A program made the translations under genes and the position numbers. Source: Heterodera schachtii (lineage: Eukaryota; Nematoda; Chromadorea; Rhabditida; Heteroderidae). Taken from it: 64,000 nucleotides of DNA. Positions 49,914 to 60,535 of this stretch are shown here, piece by piece. Positions within the stretch are counted from its first letter, which is position 1, and the number at the start of each line of letters is the position of its first letter. The notes beneath the pieces were generated by a model. The model searched no databases, was not told where the DNA came from, and saw only the letters and a list, made by a program, of their open reading frames with translations. The stretch covers positions 1,487,787 to 1,551,786 of the forward strand of contig SIJG01000001.1 of the NCBI GenBank assembly GCA_023374025.1, written 5' to 3'.

Positions 49914-52900
49914 TTTTTGTAGAAAAATTTATAAAATTTACAGAAAAAATTCTTCTAAATTTAAAAAGGTAAAAGCAAAAAAATATGAAGAGATTTTCAT
50001 TAACCATTAATTTCAATTTTTAGAGAGAAATTGTTAAAATTATTTAATTTAAAGTGTAAAAGTGGGAAAAAAAATCCGTAAGTTCTTATTAAACAATATA
50101 AAGGGATTTTTCATTAGTCGATAATTTCAAAATATTTAAGAGAAATTGTTTAAAATTAAAATTATTGCCAATTAAATAATATAAAAATGGAAAACTTTAG
50201 TTAATTTTGGAGGCCAAAGATTGCCAAAGCACAGAGAGGGGAAATGGAAATTGATTGAATATTTATTTATTTATTCATACATTCAGCAGCAATTCCATTC
50301 CATCCTCCGCCCCCCCCCCCCCCCCCCCACAAATATTTTATTCGCCACAGAAAATGGGGGCAAAACGGGGGGAAAATGGGGCGAAAGTGCAGCACAAAAT
50401 GAAGGAAAATGAAGAAATAATGCATGGAATTACATATTATTATTATGTAATTAGAAGTGAGTCATTTTGCCCAACATTTTGTGGAGGAAAAACGGAAAAA
50501 TTTGAAAAAAAAAAATTTAAAAAGTGACATTTTTAAGAGGGGAAAGACGGTCGAAGCGATCGATGGGAGAGGAAAAATGCAATTATAAATGGTGATGACC
50601 AATAATTAGACGGACGGACCAAAAATCCAAAGATATGGGCACAAAATAGAAAAAAGCATTTGTGTGTTTATGGAGGACTAAAAATGCCAAACATGGACTA
50701 AAATATGGGCAAAAACTCCATAAAATGGTCCGAATGGCAAAATATGGAAAAGGGGGATTAATTACAAAATTTGAAAATTCAAAAACAGTAAAACTTGATT
50801 AATCATCACAGAGAGAGGGGAGAAAAGAAGGAAAAGGAAAAGCATAGCTAACAACAGGGGCAGAACATTGAGAAAAAGCCGTGTAATTATTGATTTTGAA
50901 AGAATGAAATTGGGGGGGGGGAAATGGAAAATAATGGTAAACAAAGATGGGTGGAACATCAGCAGCAGGGGTGGAACAAACGCAAATGCATCTCCCGAAA
51001 TGGAGGATGGAGGAGGACTGATCATGATCAACCAGCACAGCCTAAGAAAAAATGATCACAATTGCTTAAGTGAGATCAATGCTGATCAATCAGTAAATCT
51101 TTGGAGAAGTGATCAGAAAAATTGATTAAAACCCAGCAACTCAAAGCACTAAATTATAACAGCGATCTCGGCATGACTTTTCATTTTTATGAAGTTGGTC
51201 TTTTGATTGATTGTGCTCGACGCTTTCAGGCATTTTTCATTCTCAAAATCGATGACAAAGTCAATTGGTCATCGGAATTGGATCAAAAGAAATAAAAAAA
51301 ATAATCATAAAAAATTTACATAATACCAAAGATCAGAGATAGTGATTAGAAATGAATGGGGATTGCATTTAAAAATATTAATATTTTTAGGTAGCAAAAT
51401 TATATTTTGGTTATATTTTAAGTGTAAACGAAAAATATTTTGTAAAATTTTCAAACAAGAATAATTTTAGGTGTCAATTTTTGAGTGAATTTTTCAATTC
51501 TTAGGCGTGTATTTTCGTAGAAACCCGAAACCAAGTGAAAATCTAACTCTATGCATTAAATTGAAGCAGACAGAAAATCCTTTGCTTGAAAAATGCAACT
51601 TTTTAATGGGATTATTTTTAAGGAGATTTACTAAAAACAAATTAAATTCCACAAATATTTTTATCTACATTTATTGAACCAATATTTAGTGGTGTTAAAA
51701 TGAACAGTTTCCAGGGTAAAAATCAGTAAAATATTTTCCGAAAGCCCTTTTCCCCCCCCCCCCCCCCCGCCTGTCGAAAATGTGTGACCACCGCGACAGC
51801 GTCGATCAGCAATTGGTGGTCAGTCAAACAACAGAAAACAATTAACAAAAAATGAATGGTAGGGTAAAGGACCGGTCAGCCACAGGAACAGAGCAAATGA
51901 CAAAGGGGGAGGAGGGGGCTAATGGGCGCTAATGAGGCAAGCGTGACTTGTTTTGTTCCTTCACACAATTAAGCCCCCACTCGCTAATGGAGGACATACG
52001 CGCGAAGAAATAATTGCGCAAAGAGTTATTAATTAATTGACGCAACGCAAAAAGCAAACAAACAGCAAAGCAAACAGTGATTGAATCTTTATATTTTTAT
52101 TATTTTATAAACAAAATAATTTCTTTTTTTTTTAGAAAAATAATTCATTTAATTTGGGAGGACAATTTATTCACTAAATTTCTAAAGACCGGTAAAAAAA
52201 AATTGCAGGCGCCGGGAGCGGGAGTTCAAACTGTTCCGGAAGCGGTATTTCCGTAAAAAAATATGTCATTTTTAACGTGGAGTACGGAGGGAGGGAGCGG
52301 GTCATTCAAAATTTAATGGAATAAAAAATAAAAATATGTTTAATGCAAAGCTTTGTTTTCAAAAATAAGCAAATCATAAACCAACATAAGATTTTGCGGT
52401 ATAAACACATTTTTAAATGCGATTATAAAGCCTAAATTTTTGAGCGTTTTACATGAAACCATTCACCGATTCAGTCCGAAATGGGTCATTTTAAAGATTT
52501 CGCGTTAAAAATCAGTTAATTTTTTGCATTTTAGATCTAATTTTAATTTAAAAACTAAGCCTTTGTGACAAGCACCGCCGGGGATAATTTGGAAATTTTG
52601 AATTTATTTATGAACAGGTTTTGCCAAAAGCTGACCATTTTTATGGATTTTTGAGCCCTTTTTAAAAAAAATAAACTATTTTTGGGCCGGCGGTGCCAAT
52701 AGGTGCCGCCGGGGAAAATGTGTGCCAGAAATTTCTTATCCAAATTTGACTGGAAAATATGTAAAAAATCATCGTTGGGGGGGGGGTAATTTTAAAAGGC
52801 AAAAATAATTTCTTAATTAATATCATTGCAATTAATGTGTATTTTACTACCAAAAACTCACTTCCCTTATTTTTACACTTCTTTTCGTGCATATTGATCA

Positions 52901-54430
52901 TCGGGTAAATTTTGTTGTGTGAATTCATTTGGCAACAACAATCTGAGAATTAATAAAATAAAATAATTATTCCATAATATGAAATTGGTTAAATTAGTTC
53001 AAAACTTAAGGATCAAATTTACTCAATTTCCATTGGATATATCAAAACGGTTCATTGATCCGTACTGTTAATTAAACCAGGTCATTATTCGACAGAAAAC
53101 TGGAAGGTTATTTCTTCCGATCGGGATAACAAGAGGAATGATTGTGAAAGAAAGTGCAACTTTTCAAAGAAACATTAGTAAATTTTGATGAGACACGAAC
53201 TGACAATTAATCAGTCTTAATTGGGATAATTAAAATTCTATAGCCAATTCTGGTCAGACCGTATTGTAGGTGTGTAGTGATTATCGTCATTAAGATTTTA
53301 ATTACACTCAATATATTTTTGTGAAATAATTAATTGGCCCACCCTTCCTCAGGATGACATCATTTGATTGCGCAGTCCCATAACATTGGAAATTGCTTTG
53401 CTGATCAGCTAACACACTCTCTTTGTTGTTCTTCCCAATCGCCGCTCTTCCGCCTCCTCCTCCGACCAGTGCCGTCCGTTCAAATGGGACCATCCAAGCT
53501 CACTCTCGTCACAACCTTTTATCTATTTTGTTTTTTTTTACATTTGAAGTAGTCATTCAAAAACAGAATGAAGGAGAGCACTTAAAATTTACTCTCAAAA
53601 TTTCTGTTTTTTTGGGGGGGGGGGGGTTGGGAGTTGTACAATCAAAAACTCTTTTTGTTTTATAAAAATATTGTTTCATCAATAAATTCATTCAAAAATT
53701 CTAAAAATAAAATAACTGTTTTGACTTATCGTAACTAAATAGTTTCATTATTTTGGATTTATTGAGATTTCTTCATAAAATTCAATAATAATGAAAAATA
53801 CACTCTGAATTGAACTTTTAAAAATTCAAACAAACGTTGGTCCCTCTAAAAATTCAAAAATTGGAAGTTTTGTTGGGTTTTTATAGCAAAAATTCTATAA
53901 TTCTCTTTTTAAAGTGACTTTAAAAATACTATAAAAAATTACTTTTTTTCATTACTTCAAAAAGATTCATCTTTAACCAATGTTTAAACCATTTTTTTCA
54001 ATTTTACTTAAAGAAAAATATTAATATTTCAACTTTATAAAAAACAATAACAAAGTGGACTAAAATTGAACATACTAATTTCAAAATCAACATTTTTATA
54101 ATAATCAATGTCTCTGATCATTTAAATTGATAAAAATATATCCTATCGATAAATGCTAATAATTGACGACCTTATGATCACAAATGTGTAGTTGACGTCA
54201 CCAATTTGTACAAACTTTATCCTTAATTTTTATGGCAAGATGTTAAATGTGTTTATCAATTGGACAATTTTTATAAACAAATTAAAACTGATAAGACAAA
54301 TCGAATTGATTGGTGATTGATAGACTGAGGTGAAAGAAAATTGAAATTGATTAAAAAAACCTCATTTAAATTAAATTATAATAAAATTTTTAAAAATTTA
54401 GCCAAATTTGCAAAATATTATTTAAAAGAT
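49914..54430. other. Gene-poor region with poly-C/poly-G tracts
   Basis: No exon chain on either strand. Contents: poly-C runs at 50310-50328 and 51752-51768; poly-G runs at 50912-50921, 52777-52786 and 53614-53626; a degenerate repeat at 52190-52740; TGATCA-rich AT DNA at 51015-51130. A minus-strand ORF at 53308-53493 (MVPFERTALVGGGGGRAAIG) is low complexity. The part next to 49913 is the NRAMP promoter side; no motif assigned. Confidence 0.5.
52190..52740. repeat. Degenerate repeat with GGAGCGGG ends and core module
   Basis: GCCGGGAGCGGGAGTTCAAA (52211), GGAGGGAGCGGGTCATTC (52287), then a region sharing the MITE core (GGCGGTGCCAATAGGTGCCG at 52689-52708) and GAACAGGTTTTGCC. Related in part to 945-1440. 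Ends not fixed. Confidence 0.45.
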
Positions 54431-54665
54431 TAGCTCAACTAATCAATCGCTTTACTGAATTTCAATAAAAAATATCCAGTCATAAATTTCCGTGATGCGG
54501 TCGTACTCCAACCCTTTAAATAATTTTTCAGAATTATTTCACAATAATGAAAGCCGTGGCTACCGATGCCGGCTGCAACTTTTTCTCCTCTATGTCTCGG
54601 CTTTTTCGGTCCTGACAGGTCCAGGTTTCTAAGACAAATCTCTTTATAGCCAAGCTGCATTCAGA
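54431..54665 (-). other. Possible coding remnant
   Basis: Minus-strand frame CSLAIKRFVLETWTCQDRKS then RDIEEKKLQPASVATAFIIV and stop (54662-54535) is GC-richer than its surroundings. Not recognised; may be a decayed retroelement or host exon. Confidence 0.25.
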
Positions 54666-54989
54666 AAATTTTTAAAAGTAAAAATTTGGCTCCCTAAATA
54701 ACGTTAAAATAACTGACGCCAAATACATGGCCATATTTTTGGTGGCCAAAATATTCAAACTGTGAAAGTTGACTCAATCAGAAATATTTGAGTTTTCTCT
54801 GTAATGAAATTAATCATAAAGTTTTTGTTAGGTTTTATTTACTTAGAAAATAATTTCAAATACAATGATTTAATAAAAAATATTAGAACTAATCTATTTT
54901 TCAACTGTCGTTTTTCATAGATTTTTTCTCTCTTTTTATTTGCCAATAAATTTTAATTTTTCTACTTTTTCTTTATTCGAATGATTTAT

Positions 54990-55700
54990 TCTTTAATTTA
55001 CATTTTCATTTTCGGTCACTTCATAATTAAATGCTTTAAATTGGCCATTTTCGCGACGAAAGTAAAAAATCACTAACAGTACGATTAGTCTATTGGTCGG
55101 TGTGCCGGACTTTTCGACAGAATGATTTTTGACAGTGGTTATGGTGTTTCCGTATCTTATACAGCTTATCTTCCCGTGCATCATTTTAAGCTCCCTTTTT
55201 GCCTGAGAAATAGCCTCTACCAATGATTTTGGCTTATCCATAAAAAACAATTTTCTTTTAAGTGCGGTCAGTAACCCACTTAAAAATAATGGACACTCTC
55301 ATTCTCCCGTGCTTCTTTTGTGTAATTAGGGCTTGGGGATGCTTGTTCAACCAATTCCCCACTTTATTAGCAAATTCAGTAATGCCTTCATTCCCATATT
55401 TAACCGCGCGAGCATTTTCTTTGCCCAAGGCCCATCAATTTTTTTGGTCTGCTCTGCCAGATCATCAGTTAAATCTTCCATGTTTTTTTCTTATCCTATG
55501 GGATATTTAAAAATAATCTTTTGCTTCACCATCAAGAAAAAGTGGTAATACCCTGACACAGTCAGGTGGATGCCAGTTGGAAGCGGTTACCAAAATGTTA
55601 AAATCCCGCAAAAAACTATGGAAATCCAGGGTGGCATCAATTTTGGTACCCTAACTCCTGCGGGTAAATTCTTCGAAATTTTATTTGCCAATTTTCCTCC
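54990..55700 (-). pseudogene. Degraded LTR-retroelement gag
   Basis: Minus-strand frame with in-frame stops. Near 55680-55520 it reads NLPAGVRVPKIDATLDFHSF, then FLRDFNILVTASNW and VRVLPLFLDGEAKDYF, a gag-like block known from nematode LTR elements (aromatic/Trp core, LPLFLxGxA). It continues as EGITEFANKVGNWLNKHPQA. Stops at 55517, 55480 and elsewhere show it is dead. Orientation is opposite to the protease-like piece at 56700-57150. Confidence 0.6.
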
Positions 55701-55720
55701 AATTCATTTGCTTTAGATTT

Positions 55721-56260
55721 TTAAGTAAAATAGTTTTTAGTTACAAAATGTAAAACGAAAACAATAAATCCAATTTCTATTTTTTTGTATTCACAGAAAA
55801 AGGATTTGATTTCTAAGTGCAAGGCTGAGTGTACTTTCTCCGAATTACATTTCATTTTGCTCCTCTTTCTGCAATTTTTGATTGGGCTCCTTTGTATGTC
55901 ATTGCGATCATTTTTTGCCGTCGCCATCGTAACAATCATAATGTTCATTTTATTCCTTTTTAGAAGGAAAGGCCTTCCCAATTTAAGAAATGAACTCAAA
56001 ATCAATGGGGGAGGGCCACCAAAAGATACCTGAGTTTTTGTGGTTTCGTGAGAGAAACTAAAAAATTCAGCAAATGCCGTTTCGAAGGACAGCCTTGCTT
56101 TGAGAATGATACCTCTCCTACATTTCTCTGATTCATTTTTGATCAGAAACTGGGATATTTTGCGCATTCCTCGAGAACTACTTTCAAAACTCATATCGAG
56201 TAATTTGGTATCTTCATCCCAGTTTGGTTGGGCACCGGAATTTTCGACATCAGCGCACAT
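55721..56260 (-). CDS. Unassigned ORF, probably retroelement-derived
   Basis: A 179-codon open frame directly upstream (minus direction) of the gag remnant. Starts MCADVENSGAQPNWDEDTKL, then basic and Ser-rich segments. It could be the 5' part of the same gag. The opposite strand at 55785-56033 has hydrophobic runs (ILLLFLQFLIGLLCM) and is an alternative reading. No family recognised. Confidence 0.3.
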   Translation of the reverse strand: MCADVENSGAQPNWDEDTKLLDMSFESSSRGMRKISQFLIKNESEKCRRGIILKARLSFETAFAEFFSFSHETTKTQVSFGGPPPLILSSFLKLGRPFLLKRNKMNIMIVTMATAKNDRNDIQRSPIKNCRKRSKMKCNSEKVHSALHLEIKSFFCEYKKIEIGFIVFVLHFVTKNYFT

Positions 56261-56439
56261 TAACCTACTTTCAACAAAAAATAAATGATTGAATGATCAG
56301 AGCGAGCAATTTATCAATTTTAAAATTACGAACGCTCAATAATTTGACCTTGAACGCAAATTTTATGTGTACATTTTTATGAATAAAAATTTAAAATCTA
56401 AATTTTAGAATTTTCCATTTAACCTTGAAGCTCTGCCAA

Positions 56440-57545
56440 ACATTCTTCATCTTTAGAGGCCATAAACATCACAGCTGAAAAGTTGTCTCGCCTAATTCTC
56501 CTGGCAGAGAGCCTTTTGAGGGAATGGACCGTAATCCTGAGCTCCCCGAAAAAAGAAATAAGAGACGAGGAAAATAAGCTCTTTTCTCAATTTTTGGTGG
56601 GAGGGGCATCCCCAGGCGCCATCATCTTCAATGGGTGCGAAATACAGACGAAATTGGATATGAAAATTGATGGGGTGCGCGCTTTGTCTTCGTGAGCGCC
56701 CCCTACTGCTGCTCCCGCCTTCCCTCCCCCAATTCGGCCCCTTATTAATTTGCCTTTCCGGCGCGGGGAAAGGCGCCATGTTTTGGTCTGTCCCGGCCCG
56801 GAAAGACCCCCAGCAAGGGGTAGCAATTCAATTCCGTTGGGTCCGCGAGTCCCCAACGAAGGACATAATGTCAGGGGAAGCCCTCACGTGACTCCCACTC
56901 AAGAGAATCAGCCGGAATCGCGTCAAATTATTTCGGCGGTCGCTGAAAGTGGCCATTCTCAACTCAGTACGGAATTCGGTGCTGAGGGGCGAAACCGCCC
57001 GACCGCGTATTTAATGGTTAAGGAAATTGAGGTTTTTAACAATAATGGTCCTACTCCGGTTTCAACCCCCGTCTTTTTTGACCCGGGGTCCCAACCCGAT
57101 TTCATTGCCACCGACCTCGTTTCCATGGTCGGTCCAGAATGTGTATAAAACAAGAATGTGGCAGTTGGTTTTTTGGACAATTCGTCCAATGAAATTTTTC
57201 GGTTCCCCTCCCCCCGGTTTTCGGTTCGCCTTCGTCGAAAAGACGGTTCGTGGGAAACGGTGGAACTTAACCAAACCACCAAAATTGTTCCACCTTTCGT
57301 GTTTTTGAAGGAAATGAGTTGGAACCCACCCGTTTCCAGGAAACAAAAACGGTCGCAGGCCCAGTTAGGGTGGTCGAGAAGCCGGTGCTTGGACAATCCG
57401 CTGATCCCAATGTGGCTTCAACTTCGGAAGAAATGCCGTTCGACGCTTCATCGACTTCGGCTGTCGTGGTTTAAAGGTTGGCCGTCCTCCCGCGCCCGCT
57501 GTGGGGGCGGGAGGCTGTCTACGCCATATTTTTTGATTATTTAAA
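56440..57545 (+). pseudogene. Degraded gag-protease of a Bel/Pao-type retroelement
   Basis: Plus-strand coding remnant in shifting frames. A gag-end/knuckle-like region (HVLVCPGPERPP, 56760-56810) is followed by an aspartic-protease-like block VFFDPGSQPDFIATDLV (57070-57120; compare DTGSQxSFI in Bel/Pao proteases), then a stop, then VAVGFLDNSSNEIFRF in frame again with further breaks. No reverse transcriptase or integrase is present, so most of pol is deleted. GC content is much higher than the surroundings. Confidence 0.6.
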
Positions 57546-58570
57546 AAAGAAACTAAAAATAAATAAATTTTGCAAAACAAAAAAATAAAAATAACTTTTC
57601 ACATTAATAACTTTTTGGGCCGGGGATTAGTAACTTTTGCCAATGGGCCAATTTGTTGAGTGCCAAATAAACCACTAATCTGTAATCAGGGCCTACGGCC
57701 CACCATCTCCCGCCCCCTTGTTAATCCCCTCAAGTGAATTGGTGAATTTGGGGCGCTGAGGAATTTGGACGCTCGCGCTGATGCTATCGGGGCCAATTCT
57801 GTGCGATGGCGTGCCCTTCTGCTGTTTGTCTCCCCATTGACTGATCATCCCCTCCGGCACTGTTCTCGCCTAAACAATTTGCCCACCAAACGACGCTCTG
57901 CCCTCCCGACGATTCGCCCAAAACGACGCCCTGCTTTCCCGACGATCCGCCCACCCAACGATGCCCTGCCCTCCCGAGCGAGTATAAAAGAAATGATGAG
58001 CCAAGACTTTCCGTTCACTTTTTCTTCTTTTTTCGTCTTCTGCCTATCACTTTCTTGTGCTTAGACAGCTTTTTCCTCTGCTTTACAAACCCCCAAAAAA
58101 CGCTTATTTTTCATCGCTTTTCCATTTTTTGCTTTCCGTTAATAAACCCTTTTTTGTGGTGAAGTCTCGCCTCTTTGCTTTTCACCCTTTCTTGGGCTTT
58201 ACCATTTCCCCCTCGTTTTCAATTGCTCTTCACTCCCCCCCCCCTTTTTTGCTTTACCATTTTCCCCCTTGTTCCATTTGCTTACAGCGACTCAGTCCCA
58301 AGTCTAATTTGGCTTTACCATTTTTTGGCTTGTCGGGACCCAAATCGGAACCCCCCGGGCCATTTTCTCCTTTTCCTGGTTGGCAAGGCATTTACCCCCT
58401 TGTCCAACACAGTTGGTTGTAGACTTTTTATGGTCGTGTCTTTTTTTATGGTCCTGTCCTTTTTCTTATGATCGTAGAACTGCAATAGAGTTCCTTAGCT
58501 TTACTCAGTCAGGATACTGAGAAACTCTTCAGGCTAAGACAGATGGGGAATAAATTTGGTGTATGGGTTG
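57546..58570. mobile_element. Probable LTR of the retroelement
   Basis: Immediately 3' of the gag-protease remnant. It contains tandem CGACGCCCTGC / CCCTCCCGA motifs, a TATAAAAG box (57983-57990), an AATAAA (58141-58146) and CT-rich DNA with repeated GGCTTTACCATTT, which suits a promoter plus polyadenylation unit of an LTR. The 5' partner and exact ends were not found. Confidence 0.4.
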
Positions 58571-58865
58571 TGCGAAGATGGCCATCAGTTTAAATTTATT
58601 ATTAAAACCACCATCTCCAACACTTTGCTTTTCGCTTTCATTTATTTCATTGAACTGTATCACCTTTACAATATTTGTGGTACGTAATTACGGCGCAACA
58701 CAAATAACAGGAAATAAAAATAATTTGTAAAAAGAAAAGTGATTTTAATTAAAAATAAACATCACGGCATAATCGGGGATAAGTTAAAAAGTATGTGCAT
58801 AGGAATAACGAATTTCAAATTTTTTGAAAATATGAAATATCAGAGCAAAATCGGAGGCCCGAACC

Positions 58866-59707
58866 GGTAACATGTGATTTCGTCAGAAGTGATTTCGTCA
58901 GTGATAATAGCCGTTTTTTACAAAAAAAAAAACTTCTTAAATTAGACTAGTTCGATATTTAAATTCAAAATAAATTTATTTTCATAATTGTCAACCTCAA
59001 CCTATATTTAGGTGGTCACTTACATATGTATCATAAAATGATTTATATTTGTGCCTCGTCTTTGCTACATTTATCTCCTGTGTTTGCATTCCTAGGTGGT
59101 CGTCAGACATTCATTCTGCATTAATCTCGGCATTTCGTTTTTAAATTTCTTACTAGGCTAGAGCTCGATCCGTAAACACGGCAATTTGAGTGCGCGTTCC
59201 ACGACCGCGGGATATTTCTGTCCGCGCTCCACCCCTGTTTCTTACTAATAGAATTGCTGCTTTTGAGTATGTTAATCTCTTAGTCAGTTTTCTGCCTTCA
59301 AATCGTATCGTAGACGTCAGCCGATCACGTATGGAAGTGACGTTTACCTTTTTGAGTGTGTACAAGTAACTGATTTTCGCGCAGCCCAGCTGACGGAATG
59401 GGCACATGAAAAACACAAATCAAAATGGTTCGGCAAAGCAACAATTTGAGAATACTTGCAGAGGATTTTGCAAATTGTGACTCTTAGAATATTACAAGCT
59501 TGTTCTTATGACTCGACTTTTGAATTTTATGTAAACTTTGGCTAGGTGTACGCTTTTTTATGAATTAAGTTCCCCTGACGAAATCACTCACTGACGAAAT
59601 CAATTACTGACGAAATCACTCACTGACGAAATCAATTACTGACGAAATCACTCACTGACGAAATCAATTACTGACGAAATCACTCACTGACGAAATCACC
59701 GGGAACC
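58866..59707. mobile_element. Inverted-repeat element with GACGAAATCA tandem ends
   Basis: Left GGTAACATGTGATTTCGTCA, right TGACGAAATCACCGGGAACC; perfect 8-bp duplication CCCGAACC (58858-58865, 59708-59715). The right end has about eight tandem ACTGACGAAATCA units alternating CACTC and ATT spacers (59574-59698); the left has two in inverse orientation. The middle contains a unique 700-bp stretch with no recognised transposase. Confidence 0.88.
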
Positions 59708-59715
59708 CCCGAACC

Positions 59716-60332
59716 ATTATCCAAAATTCAAATTAAAATCTATTTTTTCAATATAACGATAATGCACATTTTCTCCTTTTAAAGATTCTAACTGAATGGA
59801 AATCCAAAGGTTAAATTCATGGATTTTTCAATTATAAAGTGAATGAATTTTCAATGTTAATTTAAGAAGTTTTCCTTTAATTTTTATATACAATAGAAAC
59901 TCAAATTTCCATTTAAAATTTATGCATAAAATCAAAAACAAACGAATAAATAAATAGGGGTTAGAGAAAAGTCAATAGAAACTTTAAAGAAAACAGAAAA
60001 GATAGTATCAAAAAACACAAAAGTAAAACAACCAATGCCAAAATGGCGTTTTTACACAAATGAATTTACAAATCACGGGCTTTTTTCAAATCCCGAAATC
60101 CGAATATCAAACGAATAAAAATTGTTACTCCAAAATTGGTTTTGTAATATTTTATTTTTTATTTTTTCTTAAAAGTGAATGGTAAAAAGCTGTTAAATTT
60201 ACAAATTCATAAAATTTGCTCGTGACTTTTTAGACGCATTTTCGACATTCGGATCAAAAAAAATAAAATAATGAAAAATGCCAAAAGAATAAAAAGTACC
60301 AATTCTCAATTGGTCAACAATTCCCCCCATTC
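59716..60332. other. AT-rich intergenic, no gene
   Basis: Nothing assignable on either strand. Confidence 0.5.
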
Positions 60333-60465
60333 TCAAAGTTCGTGCTCCAATGGCATTGTTCCGGGCTTTCCATCCTCGGCATAACCATCGGCAGTTGCGA
60401 GCGGAGTTTGGCCTTCTTTGCCAGTGGCTTTTTTGATGATCATTTTGGCGGGAAGGGGTACCATG
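60333..60465 (-). CDS. Short terminal ORF, possibly last exon of next gene
   Basis: MVPLPAKMIIKKATGKEGQT, PLATADGYAEDGKPGTMPLE, stop; 43 codons with coding-like GC content. The flanking helical gene ends its last sure exon with MEKM at ATG-GTATAA; the same ATGGTA sits at this ORF's start. No AG acceptor separates them, so either the two are spliced non-canonically or this is a separate small gene. Confidence 0.35.
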
Positions 60466-60535
60466 TAAAGATTAGACGAATTTATTAGATTTAATTAGTT
60501 ATAAAAGCGTAATTAATCTTCATAATTAATTTATT

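Noticed and set aside
53308..53552. Small Gly/Ala ORF (minus) and its antisense
   Set aside because: Low-complexity, no splice partner, no recognisable motif.
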